Notes: generated from the letters alone by a model not told the origin. Positions 51,528-62,449 are shown, counted from the first letter of the stretch. The stretch is 64,000 bases of DNA from Polycladospora coralii (GCF_014773435.2 NZ_JACXAG020000001.1:186001-250000); one strand, 5' to 3'. Made by a program: numbers and translations.

Positions 51528-53309
51528 TTACATCTCATCTTGAGCCTCATCACGCTTCGCCTGTATCGGTAATGACACGGTAAAGGTGGTTCCTCTTCCC
51601 ACCTGACTCTTCACAGTTACTTCGCCTTGATGTGCACGAACCAAGTGTTTCACGATCGATAATCCCAAACCAGTACCACCCGACTGGCCACGCGTACGCG
51701 CTTTGTCCGCTTTATAAAAACGTTCAAATACGAATGGTAGGTCTTCTTCCGGAATCCCGTTTCCAGTATCAGCCACTGCTAATAAAATACGATCGGATTG
51801 GACCGTCACGCTTAAACATACTGACCCAGAAGCAGGCGTATGTCGAATTGCATTATCTACTAAGTTCGTTAAGACTTGCTCTATTTTATCTTCATCCCAA
51901 TACACAAGCGGAAGAGCATCACTCATTTCAACGCGTAGTTGAACATTTTCTTCCTTCGCTAAGGTAGAAAATTTCCTTTCTATACGCCGTACTAAAGTGG
52001 TAACCTCTACTTCGTCGATAAAAACTTGGACATGACCTGCTTCCATTCTTGCTAAATCAAGTAATTCACGTACTAATCGACTCATCCGCTGTGATTCGTC
52101 ATTGATCACTTGTGCAATTTCTTTGCGATCAGCCGGAGTAGACGCGATATCATCAAGCAGGGCTTCACTATACCCTTGCAACATAGCCAGCGGTGTTCGT
52201 AATTCATGCGAGACATTCGCAACAAAATCTTTGCGTAGTTTTTCCAACCTCCGCTTACCCGTAACATCCCTTAGAACGGCCACTGCACCACGAACTTGTT
52301 CACCTGCGTACAAAGGCGCCATTACGATTGCCCATGTCGTGTCTTGCTTGGATACATCTTCAACCACTTCTTCTTCTGATTCCATCACACGCTTTAAAAA
52401 ATCCGTCAAAGGCGGCGGTAAATCATTGTCGGAAGTCCACAAAGCTAAAAAGCGGTCAGCTTGTGGGTTGCTTAATATTACTTTTTTATACTTATCAATC
52501 GTAATGACACCATCCGACATACTGCGTAGAATACTTGCGAGTTGCTCTTTTTCTTGAGAGAGCTGATGTATCGAGTCTTCAAGCTGGGCAGCCATTCGGT
52601 TAAACGTAATCCCTAAGCTGGTAATTTCATCCCACTCATGAATGCGTACAGGTATACGAATTTTAAATTCGCCTTTCGCCATTCGTTCTGCTGCCCGCTT
52701 CATCTGAATTAAAGGTTGCGTAATTCGTGTAGATAGAAAAAAAGCGAATATCGTCGTAAGTATTAAAGCGATCAGCGCTGAATAAAAAATCCATTCTTTA
52801 ATTTTAGCTCCACCCAGATCGTCTTTAATCTGATAGATTACCAACACTCCTGGGGACGCACCTTGTTGATAATAAGGGTCGGCGACCAAAATAATCCCCT
52901 TACTCTTTTCTTCATCCGCTAACTGGATTGAATCATGCCAGACCAGCCGCTCTCCGTTCATCACTTTTGTCAGTTGATTCGCCGAGAAGATATCCGTCCA
53001 TTTAATATCTGATGCATGTGGAGAAGTGACCAGCGGTTTTGTGCTACCATCTGAATTTAAGATCACCATATATGTACGAAATAGCTTAGCGGCTTCTAAT
53101 GTTTGGTTGAGTGACTCGGTTTGATCACTTTGAGAAGTAGATAAGCTTTTTTCGATATCATCAGCCAACTGGATTAAACTCTGCTCTTGATCTTTCATAT
53201 AAGCTGATCCAACTTGTTCACTTAAAAATAAACTTAATAAGAGTAGCACCAGCGAAACTAAAACGATAATGGTCAGCCATAACTTTCCTACTACGCTCCG
53301 TAAAATCAC
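51528..53309 (-). CDS. resE: Sensor histidine kinase ResE
   Basis: Membrane kinase of the ResDE aerobic/anaerobic respiration system. Order: membrane span (about 9-31), extracytoplasmic sensor (about 32-172), second span (173-193), HAMP (about 194-246), PAS (about 255-350), HisKA with phosphohistidine His368 in VSHELRTPLAM, and HATPase with NLVDNAIRHTP and GTGLGLSIVKH. The length of 593 aa matches ResE. It overlaps resD by one base and ends the res operon. Confidence 0.93.
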   Translation of the reverse strand: MILRSVVGKLWLTIIVLVSLVLLLLSLFLSEQVGSAYMKDQEQSLIQLADDIEKSLSTSQSDQTESLNQTLEAAKLFRTYMVILNSDGSTKPLVTSPHASDIKWTDIFSANQLTKVMNGERLVWHDSIQLADEEKSKGIILVADPYYQQGASPGVLVIYQIKDDLGGAKIKEWIFYSALIALILTTIFAFFLSTRITQPLIQMKRAAERMAKGEFKIRIPVRIHEWDEITSLGITFNRMAAQLEDSIHQLSQEKEQLASILRSMSDGVITIDKYKKVILSNPQADRFLALWTSDNDLPPPLTDFLKRVMESEEEVVEDVSKQDTTWAIVMAPLYAGEQVRGAVAVLRDVTGKRRLEKLRKDFVANVSHELRTPLAMLQGYSEALLDDIASTPADRKEIAQVINDESQRMSRLVRELLDLARMEAGHVQVFIDEVEVTTLVRRIERKFSTLAKEENVQLRVEMSDALPLVYWDEDKIEQVLTNLVDNAIRHTPASGSVCLSVTVQSDRILLAVADTGNGIPEEDLPFVFERFYKADKARTRGQSGGTGLGLSIVKHLVRAHQGEVTVKSQVGRGTTFTVSLPIQAKRDEAQDEM

Positions 53310-54031
53310 TACTTTGCCACCTCAAGTTTATAACCGACCCCCCAAACGGTGGTAATCATTTTAGCTGCTTCAGCAGAGGCTTTGTTTAACTTTTCACGTA
53401 AACGTTTGACATGGGTATCAACGGTTCTGAGATCACCAAAAAACTCGTAGTTCCAAACATCTCGCAATAATTGTTCTCTCGTAAATACTTTATCCGGTGA
53501 CTTGGCTAGATAATATAAGAGTTCATATTCTTTGGGTGTTAAAGAAATGAGCTTTCCACCAGCTTTTACTTCATGTGCGTCATGATCAATCGTTAGATCA
53601 GGGAAAACAATCACATTATGCGTTTCGGTATCCGTTGTCAAAAAGGCGGTAGCGGAAGTACGTCGTAAAACCGCTTTAACACGATGAACCAACTCGCGTG
53701 GGCTAAATGGTTTCATCACATAATCATCCGTACCTGCTTCAAAACCTTCGACCCGATTGGCTTCTTCCGCTCGTGCGGTTAACATAATGATGGGTGTTGC
53801 TTTCTTCTTGCGAATCTCTGTACATACTTCTAAGCCATCCATTCCAGGTAACATCAAGTCGAGCAGAATGAGATGATAATCTTCAGAAAAAGCTTTTTCC
53901 AAGGCTTGTTCCCCATCTTCAGCCTCTTCAATGATATAGCCCTCACGTTCTAAATACATGCGTAAAAGGCGGCGAATACGATCCTCATCATCCACGATTA
54001 AAATTCGGTGTGCTTGTTCCAATTTGCTCAT
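53309..54031 (-). CDS. resD: Response regulator ResD (OmpR family)
   Basis: Transcription factor controlling respiration and cytochrome maturation genes. Receiver domain with Asp13-Asp14 pocket (LIVDDED), phosphoacceptor Asp58 (LLDLMLPG) and conserved Thr and Lys; winged helix C-terminus with LTPKEYELLYYL and VDTHVKRLREK. 240 aa. The annotated ATG touches its AAAGG, so a TTG three codons inside (54022) with 9-nt spacing may be the true start. Confidence 0.94.
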   Translation of the reverse strand: MSKLEQAHRILIVDDEDRIRRLLRMYLEREGYIIEEAEDGEQALEKAFSEDYHLILLDLMLPGMDGLEVCTEIRKKKATPIIMLTARAEEANRVEGFEAGTDDYVMKPFSPRELVHRVKAVLRRTSATAFLTTDTETHNVIVFPDLTIDHDAHEVKAGGKLISLTPKEYELLYYLAKSPDKVFTREQLLRDVWNYEFFGDLRTVDTHVKRLREKLNKASAEAAKMITTVWGVGYKLEVAK

Positions 54032-54092
54032 CCTTTCTATTATTCATGGCTAAGAGAAGGCTGATACATATTCATCCTTCTCTTAGCGCGAT

Positions 54093-55295
54093 CTATGCGT
54101 ATGAGTGTAGTCCAGCAATAATGAGATTCACCACAATCAGGTTAATCAATATAATGACAAACCCACCTACTGCAAGCCACGCGGATTTGGTTCCAATCCA
54201 CCCTCGCGATAAGCGCAGATGAAGATAGGCACTATAAAATAGCCATGTAATCAGGGCCCATGTTTCTTTTGGGTCCCAACCCCAGAAACGTCCCCACGCT
54301 TCATGCGCCCAAATCATTGCAAAGATCAACGCACCTAATGTAAAGAGTGGGAAACCAATTGCAATCGCACGATAGGTAATTTCATCAAGTAACTCTAAAT
54401 CGATCTTTTTGGTCATGGGATGAACGAGCTGGGTCATCCGTTTACGAATCAATAATCGTAACATGACATATAAAATCGCCCCGGTAATAATCGCCCAGAT
54501 GACCGAATTAAGTGTTAGAGCTGCTTTTTGCCCAATCATCCAAGCTGGCGCTTCAAATAAAGCTTCTTTTAGCCCCCAGAAAGGAGTGATTTCTTCCGGT
54601 ATGCCACCGTTAGGCGCCACAATTGGAGGAAGTTCGTATTCTTGCTCTGTCAATTGACCATCTACTTCATGTTTATAAACACTTTGATAGCCAGTTGCTT
54701 CAAAAAGTAGACTTACGCCACTAAAACCAATGAACATAACGATCAAAACCATAATGGTTTCCAACCAAAAAGCCTGTTTTCCTTTGGCATTTTGACCAAA
54801 ACGCTGAATCAAATAGATAAAGCCTGCTACAAATGCAACCATAAAAGCACCTTGACCTAATGCCGCAGTAGTCACGTGAATGTAGAGCCAGTGACTTTTC
54901 AGCGCTGGAATGAGGGGCTGAATATCACGTGGAAAAGCCGCTGCATATCCAAGTAGCACGACGACAATCGGCATCACAAATGCTCCTAACACTGCGGACC
55001 GATATAAAAAATAAATCACAATAAACGCGATCACAGATGCAAAACATAGGAAAGCCGTAAATTCAAACATATTACTGGTTGGAAAATGACCACCGATCAA
55101 AACACGCAAAATGATAAAGCCGAGATGTAACAGAGCACCAGCAATCGTGATTCCAACTCCGATTTTTTGCCATTTCTGCATACGCTCCGTTTTATCATCT
55201 TCTTTACTTCCTCTCGTTCCCATCACAAATGCCACCGCTGCTATTAAATAGAGAAAAAAAGTAGCCAGCAACATGTATTCCATCAATTGTACCAT
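54093..55295 (-). CDS. resC: Cytochrome c biogenesis protein ResC/CcsA (heme handling)
   Basis: Polytopic membrane protein of System II cytochrome c maturation that delivers heme with ResB. The tryptophan-rich heme motif WGRFWGWDPKETWALITW is near the C-terminus, with about eight membrane spans and conserved histidines nearby. About 400 aa; the ATG at 55295 has better spacing from AGGTGGG than the one at 55301. It lies 10 nt after resB. Confidence 0.95.
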   Translation of the reverse strand: MVQLMEYMLLATFFLYLIAAVAFVMGTRGSKEDDKTERMQKWQKIGVGITIAGALLHLGFIILRVLIGGHFPTSNMFEFTAFLCFASVIAFIVIYFLYRSAVLGAFVMPIVVVLLGYAAAFPRDIQPLIPALKSHWLYIHVTTAALGQGAFMVAFVAGFIYLIQRFGQNAKGKQAFWLETIMVLIVMFIGFSGVSLLFEATGYQSVYKHEVDGQLTEQEYELPPIVAPNGGIPEEITPFWGLKEALFEAPAWMIGQKAALTLNSVIWAIITGAILYVMLRLLIRKRMTQLVHPMTKKIDLELLDEITYRAIAIGFPLFTLGALIFAMIWAHEAWGRFWGWDPKETWALITWLFYSAYLHLRLSRGWIGTKSAWLAVGGFVIILINLIVVNLIIAGLHSYA

Positions 55296-55306
55296 TTCCA
55301 TCCCAC

Positions 55307-56896
55307 CTATTCTTTCACAAGCTTGATTTTAAGGCCTGCTGTTTCTGCTACAGATTGGATATCTCGACGCAAGCTGTACCAATTCTTATTCGTATGTCCA
55401 CCGATGACAATCTGATTGTTTGTGACACGAACCCAGACACGACGGTGTTGCCAATAAAAGCCCATCACGAGCCCAATCATCGACACAATACCGCCAACCA
55501 ACATAACGGATAGGCTACGGTCGACACGTACAATTAAGCCTGCCGTATTCACCAATTTAAAGTCTTTTAATTGAATGTTATATTGATTATCCTGCGGATT
55601 TTCAAAGTCCATACCTGAAATCACCCATGACACTTCCTGACGCTTGGTTTTCGGATCAGTCACCTCAATAACAAAAGCAGGTCGATTCGGTTTTTGCGAT
55701 TTGGTAATCGGTTGGTTTCCTTGTAACTCAAAATCAGGGAAATAACTCTTCACCTTAACATTTAAACCATTGGCATGATAAACTTGATTCGCTTTTATAT
55801 CATATAGATCTACGGAAAACGATCCTACTTCTTGTTCATTCTCTTTATCGATCACAGCTAACTCTAAGCCAGAAAGTTGCCCTGCTTTCAAATCAGATTG
55901 ATAGAGGAGTAAATCTTCATACTCAAAGGGGTGATTAATCAATATTTGCCCCTTTTTCAGCTCAGTTAATTTTCCGGTAGTATCATCTTTTTGGTACAGG
56001 GTAACATCGGTTTGATATTCCTTTACAAAATTAGTCTGATTTTCAGAGCCTGGCGGTAGTTCGTGTGGCTCATACATCTCTACAAGAGAGCGCTCATTTT
56101 TAACATAATAAGGTAGTTCAGGTATTTTTTTCACTTCTTCTTCCTGTAACCACATGGTTTCACTCAAATACCAGCCCGGAACAAACCTTAAAAAAACCCC
56201 AAATAAAAATAAGATTAATCCGATATGATTAATATAGGGACCCCAACGGCTGATACGCCCCTTTTCTGCCAGGATGGCATCATCTTCCACACTAACGTTA
56301 TATCGCTTCTGTTGTAAGGACTCGATGAGCGCCGTTCGTTTATGCTCTTTTTCAGTCTCTACAATCTTTTCTACATGTGAAATGCGTTGACGCTTTATAA
56401 ATTCAGTGTTTTTAATCACTTTTTGATTATTTAACGCCTTATATAAGGGAATCACACGATCCAAACTACATACAACCAGTGATACACCAATCATACTTAG
56501 TAGCAAAATATACCACCATGAATTATACATGTCAGAAAATCCGATGAGATAAAACCATTTCCCTAGTAGTCCATATTCATCTTCATAATAACCTTCTGGG
56601 TTAGATGAAGGTACAAAAGTCTCTTGGGGAAAAATGGTACCGATTCCTGAAGCAATCAGTGTAATCACAATTAAAACAATCGCCACTTTTACTGACGAGA
56701 AGAAAGCCCATGTTTTATCAAATAAAGACGTCGTATAGGTTTGTGAACGCCTTGCTTTTCCCTCATAACGCATTTCATTTTCTATGGTTTGCTCACTATT
56801 TTTTATCGCCTCATCAAGCGGCTTCCCGCAGTATTCACAAAGGATGGTTCCAACGGGATTATTATGTCCACATGCACATTTTGTGTTCTCAATCAA
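55307..56896 (-). CDS. resB: Cytochrome c biogenesis protein ResB
   Basis: System II partner of ResC. A zinc-ribbon-like N-terminus (KCACGHNNP and CEYCGKP) precedes membrane spans near residues 75-95 and 120-160, a large extracytoplasmic domain, and a last span near 470. The TTG at 56896 is chosen because GGGAGGG is 7 nt upstream and the protein then begins just before the cysteines; an ATG at 56935 has a poorer site. About 529 aa. The thioredoxin-like resA, first gene of the B. subtilis operon, is absent. Confidence 0.92.
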   Translation of the reverse strand: MIENTKCACGHNNPVGTILCEYCGKPLDEAIKNSEQTIENEMRYEGKARRSQTYTTSLFDKTWAFFSSVKVAIVLIVITLIASGIGTIFPQETFVPSSNPEGYYEDEYGLLGKWFYLIGFSDMYNSWWYILLLSMIGVSLVVCSLDRVIPLYKALNNQKVIKNTEFIKRQRISHVEKIVETEKEHKRTALIESLQQKRYNVSVEDDAILAEKGRISRWGPYINHIGLILFLFGVFLRFVPGWYLSETMWLQEEEVKKIPELPYYVKNERSLVEMYEPHELPPGSENQTNFVKEYQTDVTLYQKDDTTGKLTELKKGQILINHPFEYEDLLLYQSDLKAGQLSGLELAVIDKENEQEVGSFSVDLYDIKANQVYHANGLNVKVKSYFPDFELQGNQPITKSQKPNRPAFVIEVTDPKTKRQEVSWVISGMDFENPQDNQYNIQLKDFKLVNTAGLIVRVDRSLSVMLVGGIVSMIGLVMGFYWQHRRVWVRVTNNQIVIGGHTNKNWYSLRRDIQSVAETAGLKIKLVKE

Positions 56897-57095
56897 TACA
56901 TAGCCCTCCCAAAACTGACGATACCCCGTCTCCATTATATCCTTTGTGATCGCGATAAATTGCGGTTCAATTTGAAGATTATATGAATGCAGGTGTGTTG
57001 ATTGGCATTAGGTTTACAATTAAAGGTAAAGGCTGTAACCAACACTACTGGTATGCATGCACCTTATCTCTATATGTAGAATTGCAAATAAATCC

Positions 57096-57809
57096 TTACT
57101 TCTCATTCTGCAAACGCGTGAGATCTTGTTTGTTTAGCTCTCGAAAAGTCCCTCTCGTCAAACCCTTCATATTTAAAAAACCGATATGCGTTCGAATTAA
57201 ATGTTTAACTGGGAATCCGATCGCTTCACACATTCTTCTTACTTGTCGATTACGTCCTTCGTGTATAATCAATTGAATGCGTGATTCACCTACACGCTTA
57301 GGTGACAGTGTAGAGATATGTGCAGGTGCAGTCATTCCATCATCTAGTTGAATCCCCTGACGTAACTGGTTTAATTGCTCTTCTTGTGGCTCTCCTCTAA
57401 CTGTTGCAATGTACGTTTTTTCTACTTCATAACGCGGATGTGTTAAATGATTGGCTAATTCGCCATCATTGGTCATCAGGAGCAAACCTTCTGTATCATA
57501 GTCAAGTCTACCAATTGGATAAACACGTTCTTCGATCCGCTTAAAAAAATCAGCCACTGTTTCGCGACCTTGAGGATCTTGCATCGTCGTTACGACATGC
57601 ATAGGTTTATAAAATAGAAAAGTACGCTTTTGTTCTTGCTCAATTAGTCTTCCATCTACCTCTATTTGATCCATGCTTGGATCCACTTTTAAACCTAATT
57701 CTTTTATAATCTGTCCATTTACTCGTACTCTACCTGCTAAGATCCATGCTTCTGCTTGTCTGCGTGATGCTACACCAGCATGTGCCATCACTTTTTGTAA
57801 ACGTTCCAT
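57096..57809 (-). CDS. rluB: 23S rRNA pseudouridine synthase RluB-type
   Basis: Site-specific pseudouridine formation in 23S rRNA. N-terminal S4 domain (MERLQKVMAHAGVASRRQAE), catalytic aspartate in GRLDYDTEGLLL, and C-terminal EGRNRQVRRMCEAIG. The length of 237 aa is typical. The ATG at 57809 has GGAGGT 6 nt upstream. It precedes the res genes, as ypuL (rluB) does in B. subtilis. Confidence 0.94.
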   Translation of the reverse strand: MERLQKVMAHAGVASRRQAEAWILAGRVRVNGQIIKELGLKVDPSMDQIEVDGRLIEQEQKRTFLFYKPMHVVTTMQDPQGRETVADFFKRIEERVYPIGRLDYDTEGLLLMTNDGELANHLTHPRYEVEKTYIATVRGEPQEEQLNQLRQGIQLDDGMTAPAHISTLSPKRVGESRIQLIIHEGRNRQVRRMCEAIGFPVKHLIRTHIGFLNMKGLTRGTFRELNKQDLTRLQNEK

Positions 57810-57883
57810 CAAGCCACCTCCCTAGCCATCTTACCCATTTATTAACGCCGTTACAAGTATATCCCTAATTAAGGAGCACCCGC

Positions 57884-57928
57884 ATCACGAATGATGCATT
57901 TCTCGTGATATAATATAAAGTATACTTT
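57884..57928 (+). promoter_or_regulatory. Promoter of cls with two candidate operators
   Basis: An extended -10 TG-A-TATAAT (57906-57914) has no good -35. ATCACGA-N12-TCGTGAT (57884-57890 and 57903-57909) overlaps the promoter, and the 12-bp palindrome AAAGTATACTTT (57917-57928) covers the expected start site. Either could bind a dimeric regulator. Confidence 0.5.
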
Positions 57929-57961
57929 GTAGGGAATACTATATATGATAAGGAGGAAACC

Positions 57962-59488
57962 ATGAATAAAGTGATCCAGTTTTTATTGAGTCGAGTCGTG
58001 ATTGTAAGCCTCCTCATCATCATCCAGCTTATGTTCCTACTCGTTCTTATTTTTGGTGTATCTAAATACATATCTGTGCTTTACACGATTTTAGAAGTCT
58101 TAAGTATTATGCTTGTCATAGTTGTGGTAATTAGTAATGATAATCCCTCCTATAAATTAGCTTGGACCATTGTCATTTTAATTTTACCCATTGTAGGAGG
58201 CTTGTTTTATCTTTTGCGTGGAAACAACTATATTCCTAAAAAGCAACGACGTAGCTTAGAAAATTTTCTAAGTGAACACGAAGATATTTTAAGCCAATCG
58301 TCGGAAGTGGAAACAGCATTTTCTAATGAGCATCCCAAAGATGCTAGTATTTCTAAATTCATTTCTGCTGCTGGAAATTATCCGATCTGGAGTCACACGA
58401 CCGTTGAATACCTCTCAACTGGTGAAAGGATGCACCAAAGATTACTCGAAGAATTACAACTTGCAAAACAATTTATTTTCATGGAATACTTCATCGTAGA
58501 CCAAGGAGAAATGTGGGATTCTATTTATGCCATTCTCAAGCAGAAAGCCGATGCAGGCGTGGAAGTTTTTTTTATGTATGATGATTTAGGTTGTATTCAA
58601 ACCCTGCCTACTGGTTTTGACGCTATGTTACGTGCAGATGGGATCAAAGTCGCGATCTTTAACCCTTATCGGCCGCAGCTTAATCTAATGGTGAATCATC
58701 GTGATCATCGGAAAATCACAGTAATCGATGGAAAGGTCGGTTTTTGTGGGGGGATTAATATCGCAGATGAATATATAAATGTCATCGAGCGTTTTGGTCA
58801 TTGGAAAGATACTGCTGTTCTACTTCGTGGGGAGGCCGTATGGAATTTAAGTACCATGTTTTTGTCCCTGTGGAATTTTGCTTCCACAGAAAAATTAATG
58901 CTGGAGCCCTATCTAACCACACGTCATCAAGCCAAATCTGATGGCTATGTACAACCTTTTGGGGATAGCCCGCGATATCCTTTAAAAATTTCTGAGAATA
59001 CCTATTTAAATATCATTAGTAAAGCAACACGATATGTATATATTACGACGCCCTACCTCATTATTGATCATAATATGCAAACTGCACTGATCCGAGCCGC
59101 GCATAGTGGTGTAGATGTACGTATCATTACACCACATATTCCGGATAAGTGGTATGTGCATTTAACAACCCAATCCTACTATGAAACGCTGATCAAAGCC
59201 GGTGTGAAGATTTATGAGTACACGCCTGGTTTCATTCATGCCAAGATGATCCTATCTGATGATGACCTGAGTATAGTAGGTACCGTTAATCTCGATTACC
59301 GTAGCCTATATCTTCATTTTGAATGTGGTGTTATTCTATATCAATCCTCTGTTATACAAACCATTAAGAAGGATTTTCATGACATTTTACAAAACTCTAT
59401 GGCCGTGACGTTAGAAAACACCAGGAAAGTACCTATTCTAAACCGATTGCTTCGCAGTTTCTTGCGATTATTTGCACCCTTAATGTAA
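57962..59488 (+). CDS. cls: Cardiolipin synthase (phospholipase D superfamily)
   Basis: Condenses two phosphatidylglycerols to cardiolipin at the membrane. Two N-terminal membrane spans (about residues 8-35 and 40-85) are followed by two HKD domains: HRDHRKITVIDG, and HAKMILSDDDLSIVG with the GTVNLDYRSL tail. The length of 508 aa is typical. ATAAGGAGG precedes the ATG. Monocistronic by its own promoter and terminator. Confidence 0.95.
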   Translation: MNKVIQFLLSRVVIVSLLIIIQLMFLLVLIFGVSKYISVLYTILEVLSIMLVIVVVISNDNPSYKLAWTIVILILPIVGGLFYLLRGNNYIPKKQRRSLENFLSEHEDILSQSSEVETAFSNEHPKDASISKFISAAGNYPIWSHTTVEYLSTGERMHQRLLEELQLAKQFIFMEYFIVDQGEMWDSIYAILKQKADAGVEVFFMYDDLGCIQTLPTGFDAMLRADGIKVAIFNPYRPQLNLMVNHRDHRKITVIDGKVGFCGGINIADEYINVIERFGHWKDTAVLLRGEAVWNLSTMFLSLWNFASTEKLMLEPYLTTRHQAKSDGYVQPFGDSPRYPLKISENTYLNIISKATRYVYITTPYLIIDHNMQTALIRAAHSGVDVRIITPHIPDKWYVHLTTQSYYETLIKAGVKIYEYTPGFIHAKMILSDDDLSIVGTVNLDYRSLYLHFECGVILYQSSVIQTIKKDFHDILQNSMAVTLENTRKVPILNRLLRSFLRLFAPLM

Positions 59489-59531
59489 ATAAAAACACGA
59501 GTCCAATTACTCGTGTTTTTTATTTACATTA
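59481..59531. terminator. Bidirectional terminator between cls and gcvPB
   Basis: Core AAAACACGAGT / ACTCGTGTTTT with outer TAATGTAAAT / ATTTACATTA arms, about 22 bp with one extra base, 6-nt loop; the cls stop is inside the left arm. Confidence 0.88.
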
Positions 59532-59578
59532 GGCGTATCCATTTGCACGATTTTGCCTTTTGACAACCGTGCATTTTA

Positions 59579-59627
59579 CGCTCTATGCACTTGCTCATTT
59601 TGGAAAATCAGCACTGCTGACTTTCGA
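59579..59627 (+). repeat. Dispersed repeat copy C (CTCATTTTGG family)
   Basis: CGCTCTATGCACTT, then CTCATTTTGG (59594-59603), then AAAATCAGCACTGCTGA. GTGCAT just upstream pairs with the ATGCAC inside the unit, so it can fold. Related copies are at 23741-23806 and 38597-38704. Confidence 0.5.
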
Positions 59628-59629
59628 TC

Positions 59630-61087
59630 CTATGTTTGATATCGGACAACTGGTTTTCTTGCTGCCTGAACTTCATCCATTCGCTTCACAATGGTATGAT
59701 GGGGAGCTTCTTGCACCAACTCAGGAGTAACTTCTACTTCATTGGCAATTTGAATCATCACATCAATGAAATAATCCATCGTTTCCTTACTTTCCGTTTC
59801 GGTTGGTTCTATCATTAGGCACTCATCTACAATTAATGGAAAATAGATAGTCGGTGGATGAAATCCAAAATCAAGTAAACGCTTGGCAATGTCTAATGTG
59901 CGTACGCCTAACTTCTTTTGCTTTGAGCCTGACAGTACAAATTCATGCTTACAATGTTGTTCAAATGGCAATTGGTAGTAGGGGGCTAATTTACGCATCA
60001 TGTAATTCGCATTTAAAACAGCATTTTCAGATACAGCGCGTAGTCCATCTGGTCCCATTGTGCGAATATAGGTATAAGCACGAACCAAGATGCCAAAGTT
60101 GCCATAAAAACCTTTAATACGTCCGATTGATTGCGGCATCTGAAAATCGAGAGAATAAGTTTCCCCTTTTTTTCGAACCATTGGGCGTGGTAAGAAAGAG
60201 GCTAATTCTTTCTTTACACCTACTGGACCAGCTCCTGGTCCTCCTCCACCGTGGGGAGTTGTAAACGTTTTGTGTAAGTTGAGATGAACCACGTCAAATC
60301 CCATATCTCCTGGTCTCGTAATCCCAAGGATCGCATTGGCGTTTGCTCCATCATAATAAAGGAGGCCTCCTGCTTCATGAACCAGTTCAGCGATTTCCTT
60401 AATCTCCTCTTCAAACAACCCTAATGTATTCGGATTTGTGAGCATTAATGCAGCTGTATCGTCACCAAGCCTTGCTTTTAATGCTTCTACATCAACTAAT
60501 CCTTTTTCATTCGATGGGATCGTGATCGTTTCATAACCGGCCACGGCTGCACTAGCTGGGTTTGTTCCGTGTGCGGAGTCAGGTACGAGCACTTTATTAC
60601 GCTGCCCTTCTCCACATTGTTCATGATAAGCGCGAATCATGAGTAATCCAGCCCATTCTCCTTGCGCCCCAGCAGCAGATTGTAAAGTAACCTCATCCAT
60701 ACCAGTTATAACGGCTAAATCTTGTTGTAATTCATATAATAATTGTAACGCACCTTGAACAGATGATTCTGGTTGATAAGGATGAATTTGGGCAAACCCC
60801 GCATACCGCGCTACATCTTCATGTACTTTAGGATTATATTTCATCGTACACGATCCGAGTGGATAAAAACCATTATCTACACCATGATTACGTCTAGATA
60901 AAGCGGTATAATGGCGCATCAAATCAAGCTCCGCTACCTCAGGTAATTCCGCCTGTTGCTCACGTAACATCGATTGTGGCAATATATCTATGGTTTCTGG
61001 CACATCTAATTCAGGTAAACTGTAAGAAATACGTCCAGGCTCACTTCGTTCAAATATTAAAGATTGTTCTTGATTTTCTTGTATCAT
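59630..61087 (-). CDS. gcvPB: Glycine dehydrogenase (decarboxylating) subunit 2
   Basis: C-terminal half of the P protein of the glycine cleavage system, with the PLP lysine in [18 protein letters not shown]. It works as a heterotetramer with GcvPA to decarboxylate glycine onto the lipoyl H protein. The length of 485 aa is typical of the split form. Start overlaps the gcvPA stop (ATGA). gcvH and lpd are not in the window. Confidence 0.96.
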   Translation of the reverse strand: MIQENQEQSLIFERSEPGRISYSLPELDVPETIDILPQSMLREQQAELPEVAELDLMRHYTALSRRNHGVDNGFYPLGSCTMKYNPKVHEDVARYAGFAQIHPYQPESSVQGALQLLYELQQDLAVITGMDEVTLQSAAGAQGEWAGLLMIRAYHEQCGEGQRNKVLVPDSAHGTNPASAAVAGYETITIPSNEKGLVDVEALKARLGDDTAALMLTNPNTLGLFEEEIKEIAELVHEAGGLLYYDGANANAILGITRPGDMGFDVVHLNLHKTFTTPHGGGGPGAGPVGVKKELASFLPRPMVRKKGETYSLDFQMPQSIGRIKGFYGNFGILVRAYTYIRTMGPDGLRAVSENAVLNANYMMRKLAPYYQLPFEQHCKHEFVLSGSKQKKLGVRTLDIAKRLLDFGFHPPTIYFPLIVDECLMIEPTETESKETMDYFIDVMIQIANEVEVTPELVQEAPHHTIVKRMDEVQAARKPVVRYQT

Positions 61088-62430
61088 AAGAGCCCCTCCA
61101 ATACGTCAGCAAAATGGTCCATTTCCTCTTTTGTACGCATTTCTGTGATTGCAACTAACATGTGCTGTTTGAGTTCAGGATAATCACGTGACAAATCATA
61201 GCCACCCAATATACCATGAGCAAGTAACTCCTCATTCATTTCGGAAACAGGTCGACTCAACTTCATAACAAATTCATTAAAAAATGGGGAGGTACTTACG
61301 ATTTCTACACCACGAACTTGAGACAGTCGTTTACTAGCATAATGCGCTTTGTGGAAATTGCGTTCTGCTACTTCTTTTATACCTTGCTTCCCTAATGCAC
61401 TCATATAAACAGCAGCTGCAATCGCATTAAGGGCTTGGTTGGAACAAATATTAGAGGTTGCCTTATCACGCCGAATATGTTGTTCCCTCGCTTGTAAAGT
61501 GAGGACAAAGCCTCGAACGCCATCTTCATCTACCGTCTGTCCTACAATACGCCCTGGGATACGGCGCATATATTTTTTCGTAGTCGTGAAAAAGCCACAA
61601 TGGGGACCGCCAAAAGAAGCACCAATCCCGAGTGGTTGCGCATCTCCAACTACGATATCAGCAGCGTATTCCCCTGGCGGTTTCAATAATCCGAGAGAAA
61701 GTGGATTGGTACTCACCACAAATAATCCTTTATGCGCATGAGCTATTTTTTCAATCTCAGCTAAATCTTCAATCGCCCCGAAAAAATTGGGTGATTGCAC
61801 TACAACAGCCGCTGTTTGCTCATCCGATGCCTTACTTAGTGCTTCTATGTCGGTTACACCGTTATGGGTATCGATCTCTATGATTTCAAGTCCTAATCCT
61901 TTTGCATTTGTATGGAGAATTTCACGCGCCTCCGGATGTACAGCACGGGAAATGACAATTTTTTTCAATTTGGTAATGGCTGAAGCCATGCTTGCCGCTT
62001 CAGCTAATGCAGTAGAACCGTCATACATGGAAGAGTTTGCTACATCCATTCCTGTAAGTTGACAAATCATCGTTTGAAATTCAAACATAGCTTGCAATTC
62101 ACCTTGACTGATCTCGGGTTGGTAAGGGGTATAAGCTGTATAGAATTCAGAACGAGAAATGACATGACCTACGACACTTGGAATATAGTGTTCATACACG
62201 CCCGCACCCAGAAAAGAAACATGTGTATCAAAAGATGCATTTTTATTGGCGAGCCTTTTCATATGTTTCACTAGCTCAGGTTCTGCTAGCGGTTCTGCTA
62301 GCGGAAGTCGTCCTTGATAGCGAACGCTAGCTGGGATTTCGGAAAATAATTCTTCGATATCTTTTACACCGATCGTTTTAAGCATGTCTTGTCGGTTTTG
62401 TTCAGTCATTGGCATGTAACGATGCTTCAT
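61084..62430 (-). CDS. gcvPA: Glycine dehydrogenase (decarboxylating) subunit 1
   Basis: N-terminal half of the split P protein. The [23 protein letters not shown] segment, [19 protein letters not shown] and [23 protein letters not shown] are characteristic. The length of 448 aa is normal. GGAGGAAAC precedes the ATG. Middle gene of the gcvT-PA-PB operon under riboswitch control. Confidence 0.96.
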   Translation of the reverse strand: MKHRYMPMTEQNRQDMLKTIGVKDIEELFSEIPASVRYQGRLPLAEPLAEPELVKHMKRLANKNASFDTHVSFLGAGVYEHYIPSVVGHVISRSEFYTAYTPYQPEISQGELQAMFEFQTMICQLTGMDVANSSMYDGSTALAEAASMASAITKLKKIVISRAVHPEAREILHTNAKGLGLEIIEIDTHNGVTDIEALSKASDEQTAAVVVQSPNFFGAIEDLAEIEKIAHAHKGLFVVSTNPLSLGLLKPPGEYAADIVVGDAQPLGIGASFGGPHCGFFTTTKKYMRRIPGRIVGQTVDEDGVRGFVLTLQAREQHIRRDKATSNICSNQALNAIAAAVYMSALGKQGIKEVAERNFHKAHYASKRLSQVRGVEIVSTSPFFNEFVMKLSRPVSEMNEELLAHGILGGYDLSRDYPELKQHMLVAITEMRTKEEMDHFADVLEGLL

Positions 62431-62449
62431 CTTTTGTTTCCTCCCTCAA

